Assembly (NCBI RefSeq): GCF_000753735.1
Contig: NZ_JPIN01000006.1
Coordinates: forward strand, 186,001 to 250,000
Direction of reading: 5' to 3'
From: Pseudidiomarina atlantica
Lineage (GTDB): Bacteria > Pseudomonadota > Gammaproteobacteria > Enterobacterales > Alteromonadaceae
DNA length: 64,000 bases
Shown: positions 51,459 to 60,733 of the stretch, in pieces
Position numbering within the stretch: the first letter of the stretch is position 1
Layout of the letters: the number at the start of each line of letters is the position of its first letter
Notes under the pieces: model-generated
The model's input: only the letters and a program-made list of their open reading frames with translations
Told to the model about the DNA's origin: nothing
Databases searched by the model: none
Made by a program: the position numbers and the translations under genes

Positions 51459-51467
51459 AGGCCGCGA

Positions 51468-51496
51468 ACTATACGCGAATACCCCGAAAACTGCAA
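51468..51496 (-). promoter_or_regulatory. Sigma-70 promoter of deaD
   Basis: On the minus strand TTGCAG (51491-51496), 17-base spacer, TATAGT (51468-51473). Places the start of RNA near 51461 and gives a leader of about 148 nt. Confidence 0.65.
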
Positions 51497-51508
51497 GTTA
51501 AACTTAGT

Positions 51509-51537
51509 TTGAAACCCGTGCGTAGAAAGAACATACT
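51509..51537 (+). promoter_or_regulatory. Probable sigma-70 promoter of gabD
   Basis: TTGAAA at 51509-51514 and CATACT at 51532-51537, 17-base spacer, about 70 bases ahead of the gabD ATG. Back to back with the deaD promoter, 12 bases between their -35 boxes. Confidence 0.5.
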
Positions 51538-51610
51538 CAGTAACAAATACTTGTAAATATTGTGCCTCACTCTTGCAGTTCGCACGCTGCATTTTGAAAA
51601 GGGAGAGACT

Positions 51611-53068
51611 ATGACTTCTCACTCGATGCGTTCATTAACCAAAACCAATGCTTTTATTGATGGTCATTGGGTCCCGGTCGACCAACGCTTTAAAGTTACC
51701 AACCCAGCAACGGGCGAAGTCATCGCCGAAGTAGCTGATGCGGATGCGGCGCTCGCCGAGCGCGCAATTGAAGCAGCGCAACGCGCATTAGAGGGATGGC
51801 AGAAAAAATTACCGAGCGAACGCGCAGCAATTTTGCGGCGTTGGTTCGACGCGATGCAGCAGAACAAACAGGCATTAGGCGAATTAATGTCGGCCGAGCA
51901 AGGCAAACCTGTTGCAGAAGCTATTGGTGAAATCGAGTACGGCGCTAGTTTTGTTGAATGGTTCGCAGCAGAAGCGGAACGCAGCTACGGCGATATCCTG
52001 CCGTTGCAAGATCAAGGCAAGCGCGTCTGGATCACTAAACAAGGCGTAGGCGTGTGTACGGCTATTACGCCATGGAACTTCCCCAACGCAATGATCACGC
52101 GCAAAGTTGCGCCAGCACTCGCGGCCGGATGCACAATGGTAGTTAAACCACCACAGTTAACGCCGCTCTCGGCGCTGGCCTTGGCCCAGCTAGCAAGTGA
52201 GGTGGGCATTCCAGATGGAGTTTTAAACTTCGTTCCGAGTACTGATGCAAAAGGTGTCGGTAAAGTACTCACCGAGCACCCTCAGGTGCGCAAGTTCACC
52301 TTCACAGGCTCTACCGCGGTTGGCAAAAAGCTAATGCAACAATGCGCCAGCAATGTCAAAAAAGTCAGCTTTGAGCTCGGTGGTAATGCTCCCTTCATCG
52401 TGTTTGATGATGCTGATCTCGAGCTCGCCGTTGAGCAACTGATGATATGTAAGTTTCGCAACGCCGGACAAACTTGTATTAGCGCCAACCGCGTTTTAGT
52501 ACAGGAAAGTGTTGCCGAAGAATTTACCAAAAAGCTACAAGAGAAATTAGCCAAACTAAACGTCGGGCCGGGTCATAAAGAAGATGTTGATTATGGTCCT
52601 TTGATTGATAAAGACGCTATTGAAAAAGTTCAATGCTTAGTTGACGAGGCGCTGGAACAAGGAGCTGAGTGTGTAACTGGTGGTAAAGTTCTTGCTGAAC
52701 TAGGTGAGCTATTTTATGCCCCGACCCTCATCACTGGGGTTAACGCTCAAATGTCGATAGCTCAAGAAGAAATCTTTGGTCCAGTGATAGCCCTGCAAAC
52801 CTTTGAGAATGAAGAAGAGGGTATTCGCAAGGCAAACGATACGCCATTTGGCTTAGCTGGTTATTTTTGTGCCGAAGACTACCGTCGTATCGAACGCGTC
52901 TCGAGTGCGTTGCAATGCGGCATGCTAGGCGTTAATGCCGGTGCAATCTCACACGCTTACAATGCTTTTGGCGGTGTGAAAGAGTCTGGTATTGGCCGCG
53001 AGGGCTCTAGATATGGCCTTGCGGAATATCAGGAAACCAAAACGATTACTCTAGGTGGATTTGCATGA
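51611..53068 (+). CDS. gabD: Succinate-semialdehyde dehydrogenase, GabD type
   Basis: NAD(P)-dependent aldehyde dehydrogenase, oxidising succinate semialdehyde to succinate in GABA or related amine breakdown. 485 residues from the ATG at 51611 (AAGGGAGA upstream), same size as E. coli GabD. TPWNFPNAMITRKVAPALAAGC, FTGSTAVGK, FELGGNAPF and catalytic C289 (NAGQTCISANRV). No gabT transaminase adjacent, so the aldehyde source is unknown. The stop overlaps the next aldehyde dehydrogenase gene by ATGA. Confidence 0.88.
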   Translation: MTSHSMRSLTKTNAFIDGHWVPVDQRFKVTNPATGEVIAEVADADAALAERAIEAAQRALEGWQKKLPSERAAILRRWFDAMQQNKQALGELMSAEQGKPVAEAIGEIEYGASFVEWFAAEAERSYGDILPLQDQGKRVWITKQGVGVCTAITPWNFPNAMITRKVAPALAAGCTMVVKPPQLTPLSALALAQLASEVGIPDGVLNFVPSTDAKGVGKVLTEHPQVRKFTFTGSTAVGKKLMQQCASNVKKVSFELGGNAPFIVFDDADLELAVEQLMICKFRNAGQTCISANRVLVQESVAEEFTKKLQEKLAKLNVGPGHKEDVDYGPLIDKDAIEKVQCLVDEALEQGAECVTGGKVLAELGELFYAPTLITGVNAQMSIAQEEIFGPVIALQTFENEEEGIRKANDTPFGLAGYFCAEDYRRIERVSSALQCGMLGVNAGAISHAYNAFGGVKESGIGREGSRYGLAEYQETKTITLGGFA

Positions 53069-54426
53069 ACGATATGATGCAGCGTTTACGTCACAGCTAT
53101 ATCAGCGGGCTCACCCGTCCGCTAAGTTGGCGCCAGCAACAGTTGCAACAGCTTACCGCGCTGCTGAATGACCATGAGCAAGCACTTTTGCAGGCATTAG
53201 AACAAGATCTTGGCAAAAGTGCCGCCGAAGGTTGGCTCACCGAGATCGGCTTCTTACATAGTGATATTAAGCACACGCTTAAACATTTACGTAAATGGAT
53301 GCGGCCGCGCAAGGTGTCACAACCGTTAATGGCATGGCCTGGTAAAAGTTTTTTACAACCAGAACCGCTTGGCGTAGTGCTGATCATTGGTGCCTGGAAT
53401 TACCCATTACAACTATTACTGAGTCCTATGGTGGCGGCACTTGCGGCTGGTAATTGCGTAGTGCTAAAACCATCTGAACTCGCCCCTAATACCGCCGCAC
53501 TGTTGGCTCGGTTGATTCCTGATTACTTGCCGAGCGAAGCAGTACAAATTGTGACTGGCGGTGCCGAGACGGCGCAACAGCTGTTAGCCGAACGTTTTGA
53601 TCATATTATGTACACCGGTGGCGGGCGCGTCGGTCGGATTGTCATGAAAGCTGCCGCTGAACACCTGACACCTGTCACCTTGGAATTAGGTGGTAAGAGT
53701 CCTGCCGTGGTGCTCGCTGATGCCGACTTAAAGACCACCGCACGACGCATTGCCTGGGGCAAATGGTTGAACGCGGGACAAACCTGCATCGCTCCCGATT
53801 ATGTTCTAGTACAAGATAGCGCTAAGGATGCCTTGGTCGATGAATTGCGGGCGGCTCTTGAAAGCTTTTTTGGTACCGACGCCAGTGAGGCTGAAGATTA
53901 CGGTCGTATCGTTAATGAACAGCATTGGCAGCGCTTAGTCGACTATCTTGATGACGGCACCGTCGTTCATGGCGGGGACCATGACCGCGAGCAAAAATTT
54001 ATCGCACCTACCCTACTCACCGATGTCGCGGTAGACAGTAAAGTCATGGAAGAAGAAATCTTCGGGCCGATTTTGCCGATCATCAGCGTGCCAAACCTAG
54101 CGACGGCGGTTGAGTTTATTCGCGAGCGCGATAAGCCTTTGGCGCTTTATGGCTTCAGCGCATCAGCACGTAGCTTGCAGCAGTTAACCGAACAGACACA
54201 TGCCGGTAATCAATGCAACAACGACACCTTAATGTTTATGCTTAACCCTGAATTGCCCTTTGGTGGTGTCGGCCCAAGTGGTATGGGACGCTACCATGGC
54301 AAATTTGGCTTTGACACCTTTAGTCATTTAAAAGCGGTGATGCAACGTCCGTTTTGGCTCGATCCTAACTTCCGTTATCCGCCCTACACTTCGTTTAAAC
54401 GCAAGTTGTTAAGGTGGTTCAGTTGA
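53065..54426 (+). CDS. Class 3-type aldehyde dehydrogenase
   Basis: 453 residues, the shorter ALDH3-like branch (fatty or aromatic aldehyde dehydrogenases, coniferyl aldehyde dehydrogenase). GAWNYPLQLLLSPMVAALAAGN, LELGGKSPAVVL and catalytic C241 (NAGQTCIAPDYV). C-terminal YHGKFGFDTFSH and the closing PPYTSFKRKLLRWF are typical of ALDH3. Overlaps gabD by four bases, so the two dehydrogenases are made together. Substrate unknown; a broad aldehyde-clearing role is possible. Confidence 0.9.
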   Translation: MNDMMQRLRHSYISGLTRPLSWRQQQLQQLTALLNDHEQALLQALEQDLGKSAAEGWLTEIGFLHSDIKHTLKHLRKWMRPRKVSQPLMAWPGKSFLQPEPLGVVLIIGAWNYPLQLLLSPMVAALAAGNCVVLKPSELAPNTAALLARLIPDYLPSEAVQIVTGGAETAQQLLAERFDHIMYTGGGRVGRIVMKAAAEHLTPVTLELGGKSPAVVLADADLKTTARRIAWGKWLNAGQTCIAPDYVLVQDSAKDALVDELRAALESFFGTDASEAEDYGRIVNEQHWQRLVDYLDDGTVVHGGDHDREQKFIAPTLLTDVAVDSKVMEEEIFGPILPIISVPNLATAVEFIRERDKPLALYGFSASARSLQQLTEQTHAGNQCNNDTLMFMLNPELPFGGVGPSGMGRYHGKFGFDTFSHLKAVMQRPFWLDPNFRYPPYTSFKRKLLRWFS

Positions 54427-54452
54427 ATTTAGAGTGACCACCCTTATATCTA
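54423..54452 (+). promoter_or_regulatory. Possible promoter of cnoX
   Basis: TTGAAT at 54423-54428 and TATCTA at 54447-54452 with an 18-base spacer, about 29 bases ahead of the cnoX GTG. The -35 overlaps the stop of the upstream gene. Confidence 0.3.
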
Positions 54453-54480
54453 GGTAAATACCTGAAACTGAGGAAGCCCC

Positions 54481-55329
54481 GTGGCACAAGTAGGAATCAA
54501 TGTAACAGCTGAAAATTTTCAGCAAATTATTCTAGAAGGCTCAAAACAAAAGCTTGTTATCGTCGATTTTTGGGCGGATTGGTGTGAACCTTGTAAGCAA
54601 TTGATGCCGATTTTAGAAAAGCTCGCGGCCGAATACAGTGACCGAGTAACGCTAGCGAAAATTGATTGCGAGGCACAACAACAATTAGCCGCGCAATTTG
54701 GAATTCGTAGTCTACCGACAGTAGCATTTTTTAAAGATGGACAGCCAGTTGATGGCTTCGCTGGGGTAGAGCCTGAAGCTAGTATTCGTGCCCGTATCGA
54801 ACAACATGTGCCGGGCCCTGGCGCTGATGTACTGCAACAAGCGCAACAACTGTTACAGAACGAACAATTTCAAGACGCTTATGCATTAGCCAAACAAGCT
54901 CTTGACTTGCAACCTAATGATACTGAGGCGAAGTTAACTTTAGCGGATGCCGCTTGCAGTGTTGGCAGACTTGAACAAACTGAAACCTTGTTGGCAGAAA
55001 TCGGTTTGGCCGACCAAGATAGCTATTACCAACATGTGGTGAGTAAGCTGCAAATCGCCAAACAAGCCGCCGACAGCCCTGAACTGCAAGCATTACAGGA
55101 ACAACTGGCAGCTGATCCAGATAATCTTGAATTACAACTCGAGTTAGCTGGCAAACTCTATCAAGTGCAACGCATGGAAGAAGCGCTGGAAATAGTATTC
55201 ACTATTCTGCGCCGCGACTTCAGTGTGGCCGAGGCGAAAAAACAAGCTTTAGACATGCTTAATGGCCTACCAAAGGGCGACCCTTTGGCGTCAAAATATC
55301 GTCGCCAACTCTACAGTATGATGTATTAA
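54481..55329 (+). CDS. cnoX: Thioredoxin-TPR co-chaperone CnoX (YbbN)
   Basis: 282 residues: an N-terminal thioredoxin domain (1-110) and a TPR-like helical domain (115-282), ending SKYRRQLYSMMY as in E. coli. Starts at GTG with GAGGAA upstream. In E. coli YbbN works with GroEL and DnaK against hypochlorous-acid-induced aggregation and has lost the active-site pair (SQHC). Here the site is WCEPC with C35 and C38 intact, as reported for Caulobacter CnoX, so it should reduce disulfides as well. Stop shared with convergent alkB (TTAA, 55326-55329). Confidence 0.93.
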   Translation: MAQVGINVTAENFQQIILEGSKQKLVIVDFWADWCEPCKQLMPILEKLAAEYSDRVTLAKIDCEAQQQLAAQFGIRSLPTVAFFKDGQPVDGFAGVEPEASIRARIEQHVPGPGADVLQQAQQLLQNEQFQDAYALAKQALDLQPNDTEAKLTLADAACSVGRLEQTETLLAEIGLADQDSYYQHVVSKLQIAKQAADSPELQALQEQLAADPDNLELQLELAGKLYQVQRMEEALEIVFTILRRDFSVAEAKKQALDMLNGLPKGDPLASKYRRQLYSMMY

Positions 55330-55976
55330 TCGCCCGCTTTACGAAAAGTTAAATTCACCCGCTGTCTGCCGAGGCGCGGGTGATGACCATCTGCTAACGG
55401 CATCACTCCGTGGTAACGCAAGCGATCTGCACCCCCCCAAACCACCACGTCGCCGTGCTGTAGTATGATGCGCTGCGGTGAGCTCTTACGCTCGAGCCCG
55501 CCCCAAAGAAAGGTCGCTGGCAAACCCAGTGAAACTGAAACGATGGGAGCACTAAAATCGCGCTCATCTTGATCACGATGTAATCCCATCTTAGTGCCGG
55601 GAAGATAGCGGTTTATTAAGCAACTATCGGCGCTAAATCCGGCAAAACCAGCAGCTACCGCAGCCTGTTGCGCTAGCTTAGCAAACACTACAGGCATCGC
55701 TGGCCATGCACGCTGAGTTACTGGGTCAACGTCAACATAGCGATAGCCTTTGCGATCACTGTGCCATCCCCAGCTTCCGCAACAGGTCGTTTGCACTGAC
55801 ATTTGCTGCCCGCCTGGGGTTTGCAACTGACGAAAAGGCGCTTGCTTCACCAACTGTCGTAGCTCAGTGATGACCTCCTCCACGACTGCGTCAGCGAATT
55901 GTTTCAACACAAAACTCTGTTTGCCGATCGCCAAAATCGGTGGATTTGTCGAATTATCAAATAGGTCTTCTTGCAT
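55326..55976 (-). CDS. alkB: Alpha-ketoglutarate-dependent dioxygenase AlkB
   Basis: Oxidative dealkylation of 1-methyladenine and 3-methylcytosine in DNA and RNA. 216 residues from the ATG at 55976 (MQEDLFDNS), the same length as E. coli AlkB; the upstream TTG start at 56042 is not favoured. TPGGQQMSVQTTCCGSWGW, LINRYLPGTKMGLHRDQDE (iron ligands H and D), PIVSVSLGLPA, GDVVVWGG, RYHG (third ligand) and RVNLTFRKAG are all present. No Ada or alkA neighbour; no strong Shine-Dalgarno. Confidence 0.95.
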   Translation of the reverse strand: MQEDLFDNSTNPPILAIGKQSFVLKQFADAVVEEVITELRQLVKQAPFRQLQTPGGQQMSVQTTCCGSWGWHSDRKGYRYVDVDPVTQRAWPAMPVVFAKLAQQAAVAAGFAGFSADSCLINRYLPGTKMGLHRDQDERDFSAPIVSVSLGLPATFLWGGLERKSSPQRIILQHGDVVVWGGADRLRYHGVMPLADGHHPRLGRQRVNLTFRKAGD

Positions 55977-56101
55977 TGTTTTGTTACAGCTATCAAGCTT
56001 GCCGCGCGCATTGGCATGCGCTAGGATTGAGCGATTAATCAACGGAGCCTAACGTAGGCTTCATCGCGTGTCGAATAATAACTATAAATGAAGGTCTCCT
56101 T

Positions 56102-57520
56102 ATGAGCACATCTCGCGAGCACTTCAGCTCGAAAATCGGTTTCATTTTAGCAGCAGCAGGTTCAGCGGTCGGCATTGGTAACCTGGTGGGCTTTCCAGTG
56201 GCCGCCACCAAGAACGGCGGTGGCGCATTTTTAATCATTTATGCGCTGTTTGTCGCGTTCATTTGTTTACCTGTCATGCTAGCGGAAATGGGTCTTGGCC
56301 GTCGCTCACAGCATAGCCCATACAAAGCCTATGCCGAATTGGGCATGCAAACCAAACGCTGGCGTTTCGCTGGCTGGTTAGCAACGCTAACGCCTTTCAT
56401 GATCGCAGTCTTTTACATGGTCATCACCGTGTGGATTTTTGGTTACCTGTTCCAGACCTTAGCAGGCAACTTAGATCAAATATCACAACCCGATTACTTT
56501 GGTAAATTCGTCAACGATTACTCATTTATTGGCTATCTAGTCGCCGTCACATTGATTATCAATTTCATCTTGGTTGGCGGTGTCCGCAAAGGTATTGAGC
56601 GCGCCTCAAAGATCTTGATGCCCACTTTGTTCCTGATGCTGTTGTTGTTGGTCGGCTTCGTACTGACGCTCGACAATGCTATGGAGGGTGTGAAGTTTTA
56701 TTTAATCCCCGACTTCAGCCAAATTGACGGCAGTGTCATTAACGGCGCGCTAGCGCAGGCGTTTTTCTCGTTGTCACTCGGGATGGGTATTTTAATCACC
56801 TATGGCTCTTATTTCCGCCGCAGTGACGACATTGTCACGTCGGGCAAATTAGTCGCTTTGACCGATACCTCGGTCGCCTTTGTTGCTGGTTTGATGACGC
56901 TACCAGCCATCTTTGCAATCTACCCAGACACGAATCCGGAGTCACTCAATGACTCGTCAGTGTCGATGATTTTCTCGTTCTTCCCGCAAATTTTCATGCA
57001 GTTATCAGAAATCATCGGCTACGGATTCGCAAGTGTTGCTGCTGCAGTGTTCTTTCTGCTTGCTTTTGTCGCGGCGATTACCTCATTGGTATCAATTATT
57101 GAAGTCCCGACTTCATCATTGATGGAACGCCGTAATATCTCACGCAGTAAAGCGCTGCTGGTGATGGGTATCGCCATTACGCTTCTGACTTTACTCGCCG
57201 CAACATCCTTTGGCCTGTTGCCTTTCGTATCGAATTTTATCAGCTATGCCGGTGTCGATAAGTCACTATTTGACGTCATCGTAGATGTGTTTTACGACAC
57301 TATCTTGCCATTAAATGGTCTGCTGATCTGTTTGTTCGTCCGCTTCCGGTGGAAGCGCGAAAATCTTACAGCTGAGCTTAGTGAGGGAAATGAAAACTAC
57401 CAGACGTCGTTCCTACACAAGTATGTGAACTTCGCGATCGGTACCTTCATTCCGGTCATCTTGGCAGTGGTCTTCGTAAACACTGTAGCAGCGAAATTCT
57501 TCGGGGTTTCGTTCTTATAA
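56102..57520 (+). CDS. Sodium-dependent transporter, NSS (SNF) family
   Basis: 472 residues, about 12 membrane segments in the inner membrane; neurotransmitter:sodium symporter family (LeuT-like), using Na+ to take up amino acids or similar. First-helix motif IGFILAAAGSAVGIGNLVGFP with the unwound sodium/substrate site, and SLSLGMGILITYGSYF in helix 6. AAGGTCTCC precedes the ATG. tmcA starts 3 bases after its stop, so they may be cotranscribed. Substrate unknown. Confidence 0.9.
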   Translation: MSTSREHFSSKIGFILAAAGSAVGIGNLVGFPVAATKNGGGAFLIIYALFVAFICLPVMLAEMGLGRRSQHSPYKAYAELGMQTKRWRFAGWLATLTPFMIAVFYMVITVWIFGYLFQTLAGNLDQISQPDYFGKFVNDYSFIGYLVAVTLIINFILVGGVRKGIERASKILMPTLFLMLLLLVGFVLTLDNAMEGVKFYLIPDFSQIDGSVINGALAQAFFSLSLGMGILITYGSYFRRSDDIVTSGKLVALTDTSVAFVAGLMTLPAIFAIYPDTNPESLNDSSVSMIFSFFPQIFMQLSEIIGYGFASVAAAVFFLLAFVAAITSLVSIIEVPTSSLMERRNISRSKALLVMGIAITLLTLLAATSFGLLPFVSNFISYAGVDKSLFDVIVDVFYDTILPLNGLLICLFVRFRWKRENLTAELSEGNENYQTSFLHKYVNFAIGTFIPVILAVVFVNTVAAKFFGVSFL

Positions 57521-57523
57521 GCT

Positions 57524-59452
57524 ATGCATGCAAACCGTTATCAAACTTGGTTAAAGCAGCTCAAAACAGCACGGCAACGTGCTGTTTTTGTTTTTAGCCC
57601 TACCTCTGCTGCGCAACGCGACGCCATTATCGAAGGTGTTGTTGCGCTGCACCCAGCGCTCACGCAACTTGGGACCGAGCTAAGTGCTCCGGCGCTGCAT
57701 CACTATCGCGACGTGCTCGGCGAAACTCAACAACAAGTTCTGGTCGATATGTCTCGTGGGCTGCATCTAGATGCTCTAGCAGCGGTCGCCGGCACCGTTG
57801 AAGGTGGTGGCTGTTTGTGGCTTATCTTGCCACCACAGTGGAGTGCAATGTGTGAACGTCTACACAGTCATGCACAAAAATTTGCGCTAGTGCAATGGCT
57901 CAGCTCGTGGCAAGAATGGGAAGCTTTAAAGCAATTACCGCTGCCAGCGGAAAAGTCTGTGACACCACCTGAGTTTCCAAGTCCCACCCAAGCGCAGATT
58001 ATTAACAACATGACCACTGAGTGCGATGCCACGCATTTACTCATGGCTGATCGCGGGCGTGGTAAAAGCACGACTGTCGGACTTGCCATCAAACAATTGC
58101 AAAGCTTGAGTCCGCGCCAGATCATCGTCACCGGACCTCATCCACGCGCAGTTGCAACCCTACTAAATCACGTGGGGAGTGCTGACAAAGTCGAGTTTAT
58201 GGCTTGGGATCAGTTGCTCAAACGCGACTTTACCTCCGCACCCTTGCTGGTTATCGATGAAGCAGCGGCACTGCCCTTACACATTACGCAACAACTCTGT
58301 GCTAAATTTCAAGTATGGGCTATCGCCTCAACTGTCGATGGTTACGAAGGTTGTGGTAAAGGTTTTGCCCAACGGTTCAATCAGTGGCTACGCAAGCGCT
58401 TTCAAGTACGTGAGCATACACTTACAGTGCCGCTGCGATGGGCTGAGGGCGATGCATGTGAACAATGGCTTAACGCGGCCTTGCTGCTACGCAGTGCCGC
58501 GCCACAAATTGCAACATTACCTTCTACCGCTGAGCATCAATGGCAGTGGTGTCGTGCTCACGAGTTGCATGAACAACAACTACAAGCCGTCATGAGCTTG
58601 TTGCTAGAAGCACATTATCAAAGCAGTCCTAATGATCTTCGCCTATTACTTGATGATTCATCTCAGCACCTTTGTTTGCTGTGGCAACAAGAGCAGTTAC
58701 TCGGCGTCTGTTGGTTGGCTGATGAAGCGCCCGTTGGCAGGCATCTGCAAGCAGCTGTGCTAAAGGGTGAACGCCGCGTAAAAGGTCGTTTGCTGCCACA
58801 AGCGCTAGGCTTCTATCGACAACAACCCGCTTGTTTAACCTGGCACTGGCAACGTATCGTGCGGATTGCGATACAACCACAACTACAACGCCATGGACTG
58901 GGTTTAAAGCTGCTAAATACTGTCATTGAGCACGCTGCGGCGCAGGGCTTTTGCGCACTTGGCAGCAGTTTTGGAGCGACTCTTGAAGTGCTGGCGTTTT
59001 GGCAACAAACACCATTGATTGAAATACGTCGCGGAGCTAAACGCAACATGGCAAGCGGTGAAGTTAGCGCTATTTATGCGCTGGGCTTGAAAGCTGAAAG
59101 TCAGTCTTTACTTACTGCCTTAGCCGAGTTGCATCAGGCCGAACTCACGTGGCAAAACGCTGGCCAAGTTAATCTTACGCCACAACTGCTTCAGCAAACG
59201 ATATTGCCCTTGCTTAAAGGTTTCACGCAATCTCATTTGCCCTTTTCTAATATTCGCTTTGCTTGGTGGTATGTTCTTACCCACGTTTCAGCTTCAGCTT
59301 CTACTATTGATCCTAATCGCTTATTACCAACTACTTCTTACGCGCAACTGTTGCAGCTAGCGCAGGTAGCAAGTCGCGCTGAGTTCGAACGTAAACTGCG
59401 TCAAGAAGTCAGGAATTGGCTGGAAGAATTTTCCTCTACAGACAACTGTTAG
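57524..59452 (+). CDS. tmcA: tRNA(Met) cytidine acetyltransferase TmcA
   Basis: ATP-dependent RNA helicase-acetyltransferase making ac4C34 in elongator tRNA(Met). 642 residues (E. coli 671). DUF1726 N-terminal region, helicase domain with Walker A MADRGRGKST at 174-183 (K181) and Walker B VIDEAAALPL, GNAT acetyltransferase (about 370-510) with RHGLGLKLL, and a C-terminal tRNA-binding region. First residues MHANRYQTW give a normal start. Follows the NSS gene by 3 bases; followed after 77 bases by the polyamine genes. Confidence 0.95.
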   Translation: MHANRYQTWLKQLKTARQRAVFVFSPTSAAQRDAIIEGVVALHPALTQLGTELSAPALHHYRDVLGETQQQVLVDMSRGLHLDALAAVAGTVEGGGCLWLILPPQWSAMCERLHSHAQKFALVQWLSSWQEWEALKQLPLPAEKSVTPPEFPSPTQAQIINNMTTECDATHLLMADRGRGKSTTVGLAIKQLQSLSPRQIIVTGPHPRAVATLLNHVGSADKVEFMAWDQLLKRDFTSAPLLVIDEAAALPLHITQQLCAKFQVWAIASTVDGYEGCGKGFAQRFNQWLRKRFQVREHTLTVPLRWAEGDACEQWLNAALLLRSAAPQIATLPSTAEHQWQWCRAHELHEQQLQAVMSLLLEAHYQSSPNDLRLLLDDSSQHLCLLWQQEQLLGVCWLADEAPVGRHLQAAVLKGERRVKGRLLPQALGFYRQQPACLTWHWQRIVRIAIQPQLQRHGLGLKLLNTVIEHAAAQGFCALGSSFGATLEVLAFWQQTPLIEIRRGAKRNMASGEVSAIYALGLKAESQSLLTALAELHQAELTWQNAGQVNLTPQLLQQTILPLLKGFTQSHLPFSNIRFAWWYVLTHVSASASTIDPNRLLPTTSYAQLLQLAQVASRAEFERKLRQEVRNWLEEFSSTDNC

Positions 59453-59529
59453 ATGCTGTTTGACCGAAAATATGCTATCTTTTTGCCTTTATATCACCCG
59501 TCAATCGAAGCAAAAGAAGGGTCGTTTTC

Positions 59530-60729
59530 ATGTCTCGAGTTTTAATTATTGGTGCTGGCGGCGTTGCTGGCGTAGTTGTAAAAAAATGTGCAATGTTGCC
59601 TGAGTACTTCTCAGAAATACATTTGGCCAGCCGTACCGTCGCAAAATGCGAGAAGCTGCAAGAAGAAGCCGGTAAAGACCGTGTTGTCGGTGTTTACCAA
59701 GTTGATGCTGACCAAGCTAGCGAAGTTGCTGCATTGATTCGCAAGGTACAACCTGATTTGGTGATTAACGTAGCTCTACCCTATCAAGATCTTCCGATCA
59801 TGGATGCGTGTCTAGAAACCGGTGTGCACTATCTTGATACCGCGAACTATGAACCTAAAGACGAGGCTAAGTTCGAGTATTCGTGGCAGTGGGCCTATCA
59901 TGAGCGCTTTAAAGAAAAAGGCATTATGGCATTACTTGGTGCTGGTTTCGATCCGGGCGTCACGAACGTGTTTACTGCGTATGCTGCGAAGCACTATTTT
60001 GATGAGATTCACTACCTAGATATCGTCGACTGTAACGGTGGTGACCACGGCCAAGCCTTTGCCACCAACTTCAATCCAGAAATCAATATTCGTGAAATCA
60101 CACAACGCGGTAAATATTGGGAAAATGGCGAGTGGCACGAAACCGATCCAATCAGCGTTCGGGAAGATTTAGATTATCCGAATGTGGGTGTTCGTCCGTC
60201 TTACTTGTTGTTCCACGAAGAGTTAGAATCTTTGGTGAAACACTTCCCAACCCTTAAGCGTGCGCGTTTCTGGATGACGTTCGGTGACCAATATCTGACG
60301 CACTTACGCGTACTCGAAAATGTCGGCATGACTTCTATCCAGCCAATCGAGTTTCAAGGCCAAAAGATCGTCCCACTCGAGTTTTTGAAGGCGGTACTAC
60401 CAAACCCAGGTTCTCTAGCCGAAGGTTACACCGGCTTAACCTGTATCGGTACCTATGTTACCGGACTGAAAGATGGCAAAGAGAAGACCATCTTCATTTT
60501 CAACAACTGTGATCACGCCGCCTGTAATGCCGAAGTGGGGGCGCAAGCAGTCTCTTACACCACCGGTGTTCCAGCAATGATCGGTGCGTCTATGATGTTG
60601 CAAGGGCATTGGATGAAGGCTGGTGTTTGGAACATGGAACAATTCGACCCAGATGAGTTCATGGAGCGCTTGAACAAATATGGATTGCCTTGGCAAGTAG
60701 TCGAATGCGACTCACCGTTTAAGCGCTAA
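59530..60729 (+). CDS. Carboxynorspermidine/carboxyspermidine dehydrogenase
   Basis: Saccharopine dehydrogenase-like enzyme condensing aspartate semialdehyde with diaminopropane or putrescine to carboxynorspermidine or carboxyspermidine (CASDH). 399 residues. Rossmann motif IGAGGVAG at 7-14, DTANYEPKDE, GAGFDPGVTN and DCNGGDHG; followed by nspC, the decarboxylase, which confirms the role by context. AGGGTCG upstream of the ATG. Gives S-adenosylmethionine-independent spermidine or norspermidine; which one cannot be told from sequence. Confidence 0.92.
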   Translation: MSRVLIIGAGGVAGVVVKKCAMLPEYFSEIHLASRTVAKCEKLQEEAGKDRVVGVYQVDADQASEVAALIRKVQPDLVINVALPYQDLPIMDACLETGVHYLDTANYEPKDEAKFEYSWQWAYHERFKEKGIMALLGAGFDPGVTNVFTAYAAKHYFDEIHYLDIVDCNGGDHGQAFATNFNPEINIREITQRGKYWENGEWHETDPISVREDLDYPNVGVRPSYLLFHEELESLVKHFPTLKRARFWMTFGDQYLTHLRVLENVGMTSIQPIEFQGQKIVPLEFLKAVLPNPGSLAEGYTGLTCIGTYVTGLKDGKEKTIFIFNNCDHAACNAEVGAQAVSYTTGVPAMIGASMMLQGHWMKAGVWNMEQFDPDEFMERLNKYGLPWQVVECDSPFKR

Positions 60730-60733
60730 CATA

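Noticed and set aside
51314-51622. 103-codon N-terminal extension of deaD
   Set aside because: It lies within the leader and promoter and has no family similarity; the ATG at 51313 matches the usual DeaD start.
56046-56060. AGCCTA-ACG-TAGGCT palindrome before the NSS transporter gene
   Set aside because: Six base pairs with a three-base loop, no U run and no known operator match; could be chance.
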